Below, one piece after another: positions 24,801-39,700 of a stretch of DNA of 64,000 nucleotides. Below the pieces are notes generated by a model. The model saw only the letters and a program-made list of their open reading frames with translations, ran no database searches and was not told the origin of the DNA. The stretch's first letter is position 1, and each line of letters opens with the position of its first letter. This DNA comes from Diadema setosum (taxonomy: Eukaryota > Echinodermata > Echinoidea > Diadematoida > Diadematidae), in the NCBI RefSeq assembly GCF_964275005.1, contig NC_092697.1, positions 14,615,327-14,679,326 on the forward strand. The letters run 5' to 3'. The position numbers and the translations under genes are program-made.

Positions 24801-27676
24801 ATGGAGATGAAGGAGCCGACGGAGGTGGTGCTGACGATGGACGGGGTCGGGGACGGGGGCCGCGAGAGGGACGCATGGGAGGTGGCCGAGAGGGAGGTGC
24901 GGAAGGGCAGGTTGAGCGTGACGTAGTGCTCGTGGCTGCAGACGATGCGCAGGAAGTCCAGCTTGAGCAGCGCCAGGGTCGTGGGGTCGTTCAGCGCATT
25001 GATCTTACCGGACACCTGCAGACCAAAGGAGGCACAATGTGGTCATCGTTTCTTTTTTCTAGGATTTAGTTTCTTTTTCTTTTCTAGGATTCCGTTTCAT
25101 TTATATCATTTGTTTTATCTGTGCACAGATATGTGACATTGTTAGCCACGATGTTGCTCATGGCTGTGTCAGTGGAAGCTGTCACTGTCATACTGCTACT
25201 GTGGAGACACTCAATTGAGTGGAGAACAAAGAACACGCTGAAGAACAGCCCTGGCTGAAATTTAGGTAATTGTTATAACGCTGTTCCCCTGTTTCAGAAC
25301 AACAGTCAAAAAGATTGCTTGCGTGTATACCGTAATCAAATGTGTGTACTTGTGTGTAATGCGTATTGCACAGCACTCATTGTCTAGAGTGACGTATCCT
25401 GGGCACACGTCTTTACCCACGTTGCGTAGTGAAGTAATATATCAATTTTCATGCACGGAAATGTCATATCACATTCAGTCTTTTTCAATAAATAGGATAA
25501 AAATTAACGAGTATAAAGTAATTGTGCTGCACAAATGTTAGAATGTGCATACACATATGTTTTGAGCTACTCAGCTCGAAAATGTAATCGCACAAAAGTA
25601 AAGACGCAAATACCTGCTTGACGTAGTTTTGGAGGAGCCTGAGGACGAAGCCTCGGTCCATGAGGGTCAGAAGATCCTGGATGAAGAAGGCTAGGCTGGC
25701 ATTGAGGAGTTGGATTGCCTTCACCTCCTGGAGAATGAACATCCACAAAAAATGAGATCAAGAGAAAGGATAACTAATCTTCAGATAGGAATCATTAAAA
25801 CCAACTTAGTTTGTAACTTTATCAAATGACAAACTGATCTAGTTCAGTATCAATCACAAGAAACACTTGATGCATTTTTTCCTTAAAAAAAAAAATCCAG
25901 ATCAAATATGAATATTAATGATAATATAATATGGTCTCCTTACTTCAGGGTAGCCTCTTCAGTGTTGGCACTGTTCTACTGGTATAGAGGGCCCTGCCAT
26001 TACTACATACCTGCCAACATTTCAAGATGAAATATCTTACTTGTGGATTGCAAAAATCTTATTTTATATGCAAACTGAAGTTAAAAATCTTACTTTTGGT
26101 CAAATCTTCAGAAAATACACATGAAAGGTATATCTAAATATTTTTTAAAAATCTGATTTCTCTGACAGAAAATCTGATTTTGCTATTTTTAACGTAAAAA
26201 ATCTTACTGAATCTGATAAAATCTTACTAGTTGGCAAGTATGTTACTACATTGTATTACCCTAGCATTGCCAGGTACCCATTTATACACCTGGGTTGAGA
26301 GGGACATGATGAGAAAAACCATCTTGTCCAAGAATGTAAGCACTGGACTGTATTCCAACTCGGGTCCTCCGGTGGAAAGTCATGAGTCTTATCTAATATG
26401 CCACTAAAAGTATCATCAATGATACATATGAATATTCAACAAAAATGAAGCACACTAAAGACAAATATTTATAAACAAAATCTATTGCCAGTGCAACTGA
26501 TTCACATCACATCCCCATTGAGTGCCATACTGTTAAAGAGTATGTCAGAGTACTAAAATAATGTTCTTGTCATTCTATGTATATCAGAGCCCACATTACT
26601 GTTTGTATTTAATTTTATGTGTTGGTCAACTATGCCATGGTATAACATTAATTTTAGTATCCCCTTTGAATTATAGGTAGATAACAAATGCTTCAAAAAC
26701 TCTGCTAGTCTTCGCCACAAGATTTTGATAGCAGATTTTCCACATGACTGTGCAGAAAGCAGCCAACCTTAGCATAGTGTACTCGACATGCATGATGCAT
26801 AGATCTGTCTAAGTATGCCAATTCCCAGCTCCAGAAGATGTGGAAGACCAAGGAAGACTCGGTCTGAGTGTATCAAGGCCGACATGAAAATATGAAACCT
26901 AACTCATGTTGACCCATGAAACGAAGTGGGAGGAAGTGCAGGTGTTCTAAAGACACTTTAACCACCTGCTGACTACCCCGGAAACTGGAACACCTGCAGC
27001 AAATGTAAACTAAATTCAGAATCACAATCAATATACCAAAGTGTGAAAGATAAATGCACTAATTAGAAGTTGTCATCTCCGAATTTTGGCACACCTTGTT
27101 GTATCTCGCGATGATCTCGGTGGTCACCATGGTAACCACGGAGTTGATGTCATTACAGAAGCTGTCGGTGAATCTCATCTTGCGGTAGGAATCAAGCCTC
27201 TCGCAGTCTGCTAGGTGTTGCGCCATGCTCTTTACCTGGAAAACAAATATTATTTGTAGTTTGTGTTACCCATTTGTAGGCATGTCATTTTCACACAATG
27301 AGCCACAAAGCACAAATTTCCACTAACCTGTCATCTATGCAATGTAACATTGATTGGAAGGTGGGGGTAAGGACTGAACATAGAGCTGCATTTACATATC
27401 GCTAGAGGGCGTACTCATTTAAATCGCTGTGATCGTATGGAGAGCTCGCCGCCATTACTAAGAGTGGCAAGTGAGAGTGGCAAGTGCATTACATGCGCAC
27501 TGCATCTGCCAAAATTGTGCAGGCAGACGATATTGCCAGTGCGTACTTGGGCTTTAAATAATTCTGTATTTTGTATTACAGATTTTCTAACAGCCATTTA
27601 TGATGTATGTCAAATAATTTGAGAATTAATATCCCATGACAAGATTAAATGCATTAGCTGTGTAGTACCGTTCAGG

Positions 27677-27712
<36 letters not shown>

Positions 27713-30700
27713 AGAGGGAGAGAGAGTATGTGTGGGTGTGTATGTTTGTGTGTGCAGGCATATTCACAGGTTAGGATTAGATAGTGAAAATATAGTTAAA
27801 GTTTGGGAAATAGGGGAGGTTGTTGTAAGAAGCCAGAAATTTGAGGGAAATATATATGATTTTTATTCTGTTGATAAAGAGGAATATAATATTTCTTTGA
27901 AAATTTTTGAGAATGTAATTTTATTGAAAGATGTTTCATTTAGAAAGGTGTATGAACTCTTTGTTACAAATTTACAGCAATTGTATGTTTTACGAATGAA
28001 AGATGGCCAAAATGATTATTTGTTTTCGAAAAAGGAAATTACACATATATTTTTAAGACCAAGAATGACAACACTTCTAACAAAACTTAGGGAATTTCAG
28101 TATAAATTATTACATGGAGTTGTTTATACAAAGGAAAATCTTTTTGAGTTTGGTTTCGTTGCAAATAACCGGAGTTCTTTTTGTGAGCAATCGGTAGAAA
28201 CATATAAACATTTATTTTGGGATTGTGTGTATGTTAAGAATTTGTGGCAGGAAGTGATAGATAGGTTTGAGATGGCAGATCTTCGAAATATAGAGTGGAG
28301 AGACGTTCATTTTGGTGTTACGGGAAGGGATCCAAAAGTAAAATTTTATAATACAATAATTTTTATTTTGAAATATATCATTTTTAGATCTAGGTCGGAG
28401 GGAAAAATTCCTACTTTGGAGGAAATTTGTAAAAGAATAATAAGTTTTCGGGATGAAGAAAAAGAAATTGCTATAAAAAGAAATAAGCTGGGATTACATT
28501 TGCTGAAATGGGAAAATGTTTCTGAATTTGAAAGTCGTTTTTATTAGGAAGGAAGGTGGTATCGCTTCGGGTGTGTTTTGTGTGTGGGGTGTATGTGTGT
28601 ATGTGCGTTTTTGGTGTTGGTGTGTATGTGTGTTGGTGTTTGGGGTGTATGTGTGTGGTGGTTGTGGATGTATGTGTTTGGGGTTGTGGTGGGGGTGTGG
28701 GATAGGTTTGAGTGCATCGGGATTGGTGGGGGATGGGGATTTGATTTCAATGAAATGATTTCATTCTAGTTTGTATAACGTATTTTTGTTGCTTTTTTAT
28801 GTATATACCCTTGTATATATATACCCTTACATACTCGATTTATAATCGAGTTGTTATGTTGAAGAGAGATGATTGGCAGTATAAGTATACCATAGTCAAA
28901 GATACATATATATATATATATATATACATTTTTTTTTTTTTTTTTTTTTTGGTACATGTCAATACTTTCTCGTGAAGAAATGGTCAGTAGGATTGATTTA
29001 TAATCGAGTTGTTATGTTTGAAGGGAGATGATGGGCAGTATAAGTTGGTAATGGATTTGTCTTTTGAATGGCATTTGTACCGTTCTTATGTTCATGTTAC
29101 ACCCAGAATGGGTTGATTTATGATTAATTTGAATGAAATCAATAAAATATCATTGAAAAACAAAATATTCACTATGTCCCATTCAAATTATTGTATTCCA
29201 AATTAAGGTTGAGGTGGGGGGCTTCAGTAAGTGTGTGTGTGTGTGTGTATTTGTGTTTGTTATGGATGTGTATGTGTGTGTGTGTAGGCCTACTTGTGTT
29301 TGTTATGGATGTGTTATGGATGTGTATGTGTGTGTATTTGTGTTTGTGTCACCCGTGCGCGCACGCGCGCGTGTGTGTATGTGTGTGTGTGTGTACAAGT
29401 AATGATCCTTTGATCTCAAAATACACCAAATTCACTCTGAAGCTACCTTTTTTTCAAGTAGCCTAACTACTTCTGTAAAAGTATGGCCTTTTCCTCTGAT
29501 TTCAGCGATTTTGCTACCCTTTTCACTATACGCGCGTACATCGCCCGTCCGTGAACAACCCCTTTTACACGCATTGTTTATACAGGACTTGTAATGGCAG
29601 TGTCCCCAGGGCTGTAGGTATGGGGGACCTGGCCCCCCCCCCCCCCACCCAAAAAAAAAAAAAAAAATGTATGCCACCATGTGCCTCCCACCCCCACCCC
29701 CTGAAAAAAAAAAAATGCTTAATAAAAAATAATCACAGTAGCAGTTCAAGGTGCCCCCTACAAAATTGCGAGGCCCCCAGTGCCCCCTACTGGAAAAATC
29801 CTAACTATGCCACTGATTCCCGCCCCCGGGGTTACAAATTATCTCCAAGTTGCGTTCACCACTCGATCAATCAGAGCTAATTAGCTGCGTAGCTGCACTT
29901 AAATGTCCGCGATACATCCGCGATGAACAACCAGCGCTCAGCGTATGAAAATTGATACACTACTGAGGAGATAATTATTTAGCTTTAATTTACATAAAAA
30001 ATAGCAATTATATTGCCTAACGCGTGGTTTTGTGAATGAGATTATCAAATTATCACTCAAATCGTTGATTTTCATCGCGTGTACATGTACGTCTTGCAAA
30101 GGAGCAAATCGGGTGGTTGTCAACGCAACGGTACATTGGTAATACACAAGCGATTCGCACTGTACTGAAGTTTTGCCACTCTTAGTAATGGCGGATCGTG
30201 CTCCATGCGATCACAGAGCCTTAACGTGCGCGCCTATGACGAGTCCGCACTCTAGTACGTATAATACAGCTCTATGGGACTGAATACAATTCTATTAAAA
30301 TGAAGAAACAATATATTTGCTTCAGAAGAAAAAAGTGTAATACAAACAGAATGGAAAAGACAATGGTTATAATTAATGAATGGACATTTACAGACACAAA
30401 ACATTTTGAAAGAGAATGCGCTTTGAAATAATTGTCACCATTCCAAAATTTTCAGTATAGTTCTGACAAACTGATGTCATCTACCACCTATATGTACCGC
30501 TTGTGTGATGACAAAGTTTCTGTTTATCACTGTTTCTATAAAAATCACACTAGTCCACCTGAAACCATTTCTGCCGAGTTTCTCAGTGACATCTACATAA
30601 AAAAACGTAAAAGAAAATATTCATGAATGTTCGCATGGTCTTCGAGTCATATCAATACCCCTACTGACATCTAGTCAATTCATGCGATTATATGACTACA

Positions 30701-33700
30701 TTTTCAACAGAGTGAATATATGTTTGAGATATTTCACATATAAACATCTGTCACCAGTTCTACAAATAATTGGGGACACTAAACGTGGGACCTGCATGTC
30801 CAATGGAGAAAATTCTCCATGTAAATGCACAACCCTTGACCATCGATCGGTCAACTCACAATGAGTTCGAAGAAGAACCAGGCCCTGTTGAGAGCTTTTT
30901 CCTTGGCCTTGCCATTGGACACCACAAACTGAAGGGTCAGCTCCTCATGAACCAGCTGTAATTGAAAACACAAACAGGTTGGTATGACTGAAAGGAATTT
31001 ATAACCAATTCAATTCAATTCAATTCAATTCAATTCAAACTTTATTTTCACTGTTTTAAATAAAAACACAAACAGGTGGATATGAATGAGAGGAATTTAT
31101 AGTCAGCTGTAATTGAAAACACAAACAGGTTGATATGAATGAAAGGAATTTATAACCAGCTTTCATTGTAAACACGAACAGGTGTATATGAATGAAAGGA
31201 ATTTATAACCAGCTTTAATTGTAAACACAAACAGGTGTATATGAATGAAGGGAATTTATAACCAGCTGTAATTGAAAACACAAACAGGTGGATATGAATG
31301 AAAGGAATTTATAACCAGCTGTAACTGAATACACAACAGGTGAATATGAATGCAAGGAATTCATAACAAGCTGTGATTGAAAACACAAACAAGTGGTTAT
31401 GAATGAAAGGAATTTATAACCAGCTGTAAATGAAAACATAAACAAGTGGATATGAATAACACAAATACACAATAAGATTGTCATATGTCAAAGGAAAGAT
31501 GGATAGAGATCATCTGTAGATGAATGTATTTAGATAAAAATGAATAAAAAAGCATCAATGTCCTCCAAAATGACATAACACCTTTAGAAAAAAGATGCTC
31601 TTTGAATAATCACAATTAAAGAACGTGCACTGACATGTGCATGTGAAGGGTATGCTTACATTGTATTTCATGTTCTTTTTTTGTCCATGGACTGAATTCA
31701 AACCATGGATTTGATTTAAACTCCCTTTGGGAATTCAGACCGTAATGTTTAGATGGAAGATGCTGGGTAAGGACAAGAAGGAAAAAAAAAATTATGTCAG
31801 GTCTAAGTTTGATTCTATTTGTTTGAGTGTAGTACATTTCTCAGAGCAAACGTGATGACAGAATGGAATCGCACTGAAACAGCCAGCTAAATCTCACCTT
31901 TCTTGGAGGGACTCTCCCTCCGAGTCCGATCACGGGGACGTTGCCCATGCCGGTAACCGACCGGCTGGGCGACCGGGCCGACCCCTGCCGCTCGCTGCCA
32001 AAGCGGTTGTGCAGGATGGCGTCCATGTCGTCCTCCGGTGAGGGGGGAATGCTGAGACTGGCGCTGGAGTTCCTCAGGCTCGGCCGGTGCTTGAAGTTCA
32101 GGCTGTTGGACCGTGCCACGGTGCCGTAGTTACTGAAGTTCATGGATTGGGTGGGTGTGCCAGATGCTAATCCTGTGGTCAAGGAAAAGGAATCTGGGTT
32201 AAAACTTTCAACTGGACAAACCGCTGCAGCCTTTTCTACATGAATTAATTTTTGTGTGATTATTGATTGTCTTCGTTGATACACACTGGATAGCATCATC
32301 ATCACCGTCACCATTATCACCATCGACATTATCATATTTACTATCATTATTATCATCACCATCATTAACACCAAATCTTCACAGTCATTTTCCATTCTAT
32401 CAACACATTTATAACAATTTTTTTTTCTTTTTTGACAATCACTTCCATAATTTATTGGTTTATCTCATGGCTTACAAAATTCAATGCTCTTTTGTAATCT
32501 GGATATACAGCAATCTCAAGCACAGACATTTTCAATACTTGTAAATGCTTTACAATGGAAGATGATCATGAATTTGTATCTTTTGACGAAAGATCAAAGA
32601 TAAAAAAATCTTGGAAGAAGCTTTGGGGACTGCGGGGGGTGGGGGTGACAAATAACCAAGAAAGACTAGGGAGCCATGTGTCTTACCTGCTACCAGCGAA
32701 TCATCGTCCGCATCTGGGGGTCTGAAGACGTAGTGGACAAAAGAAGCCAGGAGGGAGTTGCGGCCATGATTGTCCAGTCGATTGTCCAGCAAGACGTGCA
32801 GGCGGTCAACGATCTCCGCCATGGTCTCGAAGCAGACCTGACCCATGTTCACTGTTGTAGAATTAAATAATGCTGTGATCTGACATGTTGCTAATGACAC
32901 CACAACAGTGCATCAACTCTGTCTACCAACAGCATCTGGGTCACACCTTGTAACTCACCATGACAAAATGAAGATTGGACATACTACCTTTTACCATTCT
33001 TTTCTATGACTGGGATCAATATTCCACGGTCAAAGGCATCAGTGCAATATGGGCTGTTTGATACAGGACATTACACATACTGGTATAAATCACTCACATG
33101 TACTTGAATAATGCCAACGCTAACTGAGATTTGAAGGGATATAGTAGCTATGTATTTTTATAATGACACCATTATGGTGGCCAATGTTTTAAGAAAGCAT
33201 GATTTGGAAGGGGGAGTAAAAAGAGATTCTTCGGTCCACTCACAGATGTAACCATTGATGATGGGTGCCTTGACCATCATGAGGATGAGCTTGTCCATGA
33301 CGATGTGGAGGAACTTGACCAGTGGCTCGGCCGTGGCGTGGCACAGGTTGCTGGTGCTGTTGACCAGCTCCGTCTCCATGTTCTGGTCCCCGATGGAGCG
33401 GGGGATGCTCCCTTGCTCCACGGCGTGGCACAGGTTGAGGAAGCGGTCCACACAGGGATCCTGTGATGTGGGTAGGAGGAGTCGGGGGGAGGGGAATGGG
33501 CGAGTTTTTGTAGAAGAATGCTTTAAAGTGTGTCACAACAAGACCAACTTAACAAGTAACTTACCCGCAACTATCTTGGTCAACACATATAGATTAGGCC
33601 TATACCATGTTGGTTCCATGTCAATGAACAAAAATCCTGAGATGGCTTTGCTGCTTGAGGTTTAACTTTACCTAAACTAAATGGACGGCAACTTGACATT

Positions 33701-36700
33701 GATAAAAATAACATCTAGGTTCACTCTGACCTTGAGGCCTGCTTTAGTACTTGCTAAAATGCGAAAGAACACACTGGTAGCTATTCAGCATCTTAGGTAA
33801 TGTTATATTGTGTAAATAAAGCCTTCATGAACAAATACACTTAGCCATTGCTTGCTGAGCGTATTACTGGCATTTGATTACGTTTTCCCCAAAACTTGGC
33901 CTTAACATAGGTAGGCACACTCTGTCATCTGCAACCATGCGACGGTCACTCCACAATGGCATTACAAAAGGGACCGACGGGATTGTACCGTCGGTGTTCA
34001 TTGACAGTTTGTTTCATCACATCTGTGTTGATCAGCATAGAAGGCACACCAGTGGATGTGCAGGTGGGAGAATGGAAAAAGAGTTGCGATTAAATTTCTA
34101 ATGCAAAGAATCAAGTTGCATGGATTCAAGAATTGCTGCTTTAATTTAACTGTCAATTATGACTGTGTTCCCAGTGAAACTTTTATCACCCTCCCCTGCT
34201 GAATGTTACACTTACCTGAGGGTGAACGGATGAGGCTGCCTTGAGGGTGACATTAAAGAGCTGCCGGTGGCCATCCACCCACTTCATGCCCGGAAGCTGG
34301 ACCTGGGGTGGGGTCAAGGAAGATGATTTGATTTTAACACATTCGCTTACCGTTGTAAGTTGTAATTCATCAGATGTATTTATAAGCCTAGAATGAAGAC
34401 TAGTCTAAAAAGAGGCGTGGCTTGAGCAGGAATGCAGACACAAGTTAATTCGTTATTTCTACGATACTGCCATGGGCAGCAAATTGTTTTGAATCAAGTA
34501 CATGTATCACCATTTACAATTTTCTGTGACCAGCATTTATCTTATAAATCTTATCAAACAATAACCTTTTTTCATTGATAATCTTACCTTTCACCGTCTC
34601 ACGTCAGATTGTTTTTTTTCTTTGAGAAGAAGACATGGTGTAATTAAAAATTCTGCATCCTATTGGTTGCTATTCTGTCTTTGAATAAGTGTATACATAT
34701 CATACCTGTACATTGCATCTGAGGCATATAATACATGTGTGTATATAATCTAATTTTCACTTACAATAAGATTAAGAATGTATACATCTATCCCTTGCTA
34801 ATCACGACAGCAAAAACATATCGCGCAGTTGTTTGCTGTAGGAACAGTGCCCTTGCTTTTAAGCAGCATCACTGCAAAAAGTCCTCCCAACATTTGTGCG
34901 CTAAAATGTTGGCTACAGTTCTGTCAAAATTTATGCATCAATGCAAGAGTGAACTAAAAAAAGAAAAGAATATCATCTATTTACATGCAACCCAGTAGTA
35001 TGAATAAAACCTTTTAGAGTACAGGTAAATGCAGTGTAAGTCAGTTCTACTAAATTATGAGATCATGTGCAAAGAGAAAGATGAGAATACATGTGTTTGT
35101 GTGTTCGTTTGTTTGTTTGTGTGTGTGTATGTATGTACACATCAACACAAAAACACACATGACATTGAAAAAAAAAAACTCAGAAAAAAGAGCATACACA
35201 ATGAAGAATGAGAAAAAGGTATAATTTCAGAGACCGAAGATTAGACATGAAACGGCGAAGGGAAAACACACAAAAGCGAAACAGACAAATCATTAACGAC
35301 TGTTAGCATTTCACATTTAACCCATGTACAGAGGACAAAAAAGAACAGGATCATTACAAGAGGATGAGTATGAATAAAAAGGCAGGAGCACATACAAATG
35401 CAGAAGGAGGGAGAAAAATGTCATGCTGAACACAGAGGGAGACACACACATTTTAATGACCCACATCATGTATATATTAATATATTTCTTTATATACTAT
35501 ATTTTGAAATATATACTACATTTCTATATATCAAATGGCCTACATAAATACTGCTAAAAAGTGATTGGTCATAAAGCAATCATGTGACTTATGAAGCAGG
35601 GATCAAAACTGTTATATTGCCCGCAGTGAGGTCGTGTCAGATAAATATAATTTGACCAGCTGCTGATGTGGGTAGAATGAAAAGAAATGCACACATCATA
35701 TACATATAACATAGTAAACAAATATTGTCTTGTCAATGGTTGTAACACAACACTTGACAGTTCCTGTAATAGGAGCTGTATTTTTTCCCTCAAGACAATA
35801 TTTTATCTCAGTGCTGTGTGCCTTGGGAAAATATAATCTCTTGGGGGATATAACTCCCGTTGGATTCATGTCAAGTGTTATATTTACAACTCTAAACAGG
35901 CAATATCTGTTTAATATGGTATGTGTTCAGATAACTGGACATGGTGATGGCATATCTTTTTTCTTCATATCATAAATACATATTTTGTGGTGGTAAAAAT
36001 GTGGTATATACCTGGTAAGCTCTTCAAATGATACACGTATATACTATTCCCATGACAACCACAAATAGCAACGGCTAAGTAAAAATAGGATACAATTGTA
36101 ATTTGATGTGCATGTACATGTATGCTTCGTGGAGCAGTCAACATACATGGCAGACCAGCACAAAAATGTCCTTGCAAATGGAGGCTACTGAATTACAATG
36201 CAGTTTCATGAAATTCCTCAAAGTTCAAAATGCAAAATGGTGACTAATTATGTGTTACATAGTGGATAAGTAAAACAATCAACACACACAACCTAAAATC
36301 AAGCCCATACCACATTGTCCATGGCATTCATGCTGTAAAACAATTTACTAGTGTTGTTCCCAGTACCAAAATTTATCTCATGTAAAATAGTAATCTACTC
36401 ATCAAGTTAGACTCTTATTCTACTGATCTGATCTAAAATGATGTTTCTAAGAATGCTATACAATCACACACCGAACCCCGAGGCATTTTTGTCAATTTGT
36501 AACTAGCTAGACTTGTCTAACTTTGATTAAAATTGCAATATTTACGTCAATATCCACTTTGGTAGCACCAGATTCAATATTCATGGAAAAAAGGAACAAA
36601 ATGTCCCAGCATGCAATTTACATACACATACACATGTATAAGTCATGGTTACATAAACTCATCATTGTGATATTACTACACAGACTGTCATGTAAAAATC

Positions 36701-39700
36701 TGTTAAATTCTAGACAACAATCTACAGACATTTACATTTATAAATGAATTATGGAAATAATCTAATTGATTATTTTAGTTGTTAGATTTTTATTCTAAAT
36801 TAAAGTTTTGTCTGTTACAGGTTACTGCCTAGATAGTCCTTCTCTGTGTTGTGTATAAAAGAGATACTCTGATGGCAATCCAAGCTGACAACTATTCCAT
36901 GACAGTTCTAACTTGCTTCAGCTAAGTAACTGTGGATGGATGTTATTCTGGACACTCAACATACAATCTTGCTCTTCTGCTACTAAAGCAGGAGGTCACT
37001 ACTAATGATCTCAACTTTCCTGCAACCAGGCATCTGTACCGATACAGAAGACTTCTGCTTGTTGGGAGAAAGTATAGCTACGAGTAACAACAAAATGATT
37101 AAGCCTCAACTACCCTTTATATTTGACTGGAGGGAATCATCCTAGCTTGAGAAAGTCCTTAGTAGTGGACAAAAGCTAGCCATTCACATACAAAGGCTGG
37201 TTGAAGCTTAATTTTGCTGTTGTTAGGTATCTGTACGGTTTGGATCATTCTTCATGCTGGGTTCTATGAAGCATGAAATATATGTTTGGTATGGGGGGGG
37301 GGGGAGGGAACAAGGATGGGGAACGGCAGGGGGGAAGGGGAGGCTCTACTGTCGGGTTTCCACATGACAGTGGTCATCATGCATAGAATACCATCACAGG
37401 CCTGTACATCAGGCAATGTTTGACCATGATACACAAAGCTATGGAGAACTAATGTATACAAATATCATGAACTGGGATGCTCTTCTATCGGTGGAACTTG
37501 ACCAGGGGACAGGAAGGGAAAGGGGGAATGGTCAATGGGTAACCACTGGTCAGTTGCTTGAAATAAGGGTGACATAACATTCTACCACCATACATGAAGC
37601 AAGGGAGAACTGTACATATTGCATATCGTGGACTGGGAGGCTGTTCTGTGGAGCTTGACCAGGGGAAGGGAAGGGACAGGGAATGGTCAAGGGGCAGTCA
37701 CTGGTCAGTTGTTTTTACGATGAATGACCATGGAAGAATAGAATGTACTCACACTGTAAAGCTGCATGTATGTATGTATGGGGGCAGGGCAGATCCCATA
37801 CAGGAGCAATGTGAGAAATCGGATTGAAGCGATGAGAAATATGTGAAAGCAACATACAATGGAATGCTGTCACTAATACCTTGCATCCACTATTCTTCAA
37901 GTGTAGAATTAGGTTTCCCTTCCTCTTGCAAAACATCACTATCACAGTTGACTCAACCTATAGTAGCAATCACTGCAATCTATGCAGATACTTCTGATCA
38001 CTTTTTTCACAAATACCTAACTTAGAGCACAGCTAGCTTAATACAAAGTTCAGAAAAGTTGATAGCTGAACCACCTACATTGCTCAAAAGTATTCAAATA
38101 TCTTTGACATAAAATGTTCATATTTCATGAACAGAAAACATCTGAAGGTTTCTTATGGATCCATGTGTTAGCTATCCCAAACTGAGAAGTACTACATACT
38201 AGAGCATGTCCAAGTGGCTTTGCTGTGCTATAAATTGCTGTGAAAAAAAAATGCAGGAGTGTGGATGCGTGAACCAGTACACCACTTTATCGCTCTACGA
38301 GAAAACTACTAATAGTACTATGCTAATCTCTGGCCAGAGAACACTAGACTATAGCATAACTGGGAATGCCTGCTTGGCCAAGTCAAATATTGGCCAAAAC
38401 GATACGCGCCTACAATATCAGCTTCACAGTTGAGAGCTGAGACAGCTTACAGGGTTGCGCAATGCACTAAGCACAAGATCTGTTCTACAAAATGTTTCCT
38501 CTATATATAGCTTACAACACACCCGTAACAGATTATTAGAATGAAAAGATGAAATCACTGCACTGTACTGCATAAGTACAGCATCCAAAGTGATCCAAAG
38601 GCCTACTGTAATAACATATCCACACCCTGTGTGTTGTGTGTCTGAGGCCCTCATGTCATAGCAAGGCAAAGGATGTATTTTTGGAGTAAACAAGATTCAC
38701 ACTCATTTTGTGAGTGTTTGTGTGTTTGCGTGTGTGTGTGTGTGTGTGTGTTCTGATGTGAGAGAAAACATACTAAATCAATTAAGGCAGGGATGTCGAC
38801 ATTTAAACACCCAAAATATGGAAGACTCCAAAGAGTTATATGGAATATACATGTACTTGTGTATTCCACACATCTCTAAAAGGAAAAAAAAAAAAAGAAG
38901 GAAAAATAATGTCCAAGTCAGGAAGGCTTTGTATTCTGTTATCTGGAAATGAAGATACAACTTTTGTGCATCTATTTTTTTTTTTCAGGGAAACTTGGCA
39001 GCTATTTAAACAGATGTCATTGTTTCATCTTTAAATTCTACTGGAAAATGCAATCATATACATTGTAACTGCACTTCTACATAATATGTACACAGATAAT
39101 ATCAGCATAAGTATTGGTATCTTCAAAGTCAGCCACTTGACCCTAAGTTTGGAGTGGGGATCAATTGGGGTGGGGGATCAATTTGGTACTATGGTGATGA
39201 TTTCATTGGACTTCACAAAAGCACATACACAATAACATTATCATACCCCCTCCAATAACATACTTTCACACAAACTTGGTGGAACCTTGATAACATGACC
39301 TGTATGATATCTCTATGGTACTGTCATGCCTATAATAGAAGTGGACCCAAACAACTAAATTCTAATAAAATACTGGCATGTGCACCCAAATTATCACAAA
39401 TACATTGCAGACCTCATTCTTTCTCCCCCTCCCCCCCCCCCCAAAAAAAAAAAAAGAAAAAAAGAGAGAAGATATTTGGATCTGGCTGAAAACTAGTCAC
39501 TGTTGAACAGTCTATGCAGCAGCATATCGTTGGTGGCTACATGTTTGTGTCTATGTTCACTGAAATCACTCTGTGTTCAAGGAATTCACATACACGAAAA
39601 CGGAACTAGATGTACAAAATGTGGTTGGCTATCCCAGTGTGAATACATAGTTATGGGGAATGGTGTGTACATGATGTCTGACTGTAATCTAAAACTCTGA

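Larger units (their letters stand above)
27379..30276. mobile_element. 2.9-kb inverted-repeat element with 8-bp target duplication in intron 20
   Basis: Ends CATAGAGCTG... and ...CAGCTCTATG begin diverged inverted repeats about 100 bp long (shared GTGATCG(T/C)ATGGAG and CCATTACTAAGAGTGGCA). The flanks 27371-27378 and 30277-30284 are both GGACTGAA. The 8-bp duplication is compatible with hAT- or P-like DNA transposons. No transposase is visible inside; instead it holds a LINE fragment and a smaller repeat, so it is a nested, non-autonomous or decayed element. Confidence 0.75.

Noticed and set aside
24617..25069. 150-residue plus-strand ORF
   Set aside because: Antisense shadow of GC-rich DOCK7 exon 23.
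28516..28769. Val/Cys/Gly-rich ORF after the LINE stop
   Set aside because: GT-rich low-complexity DNA in the LINE 3' region.
30952..31460. CRISPR-like array
   Set aside because: Units are contiguous with no unique spacers, the genome is eukaryotic, and the unit derives from a splice border.
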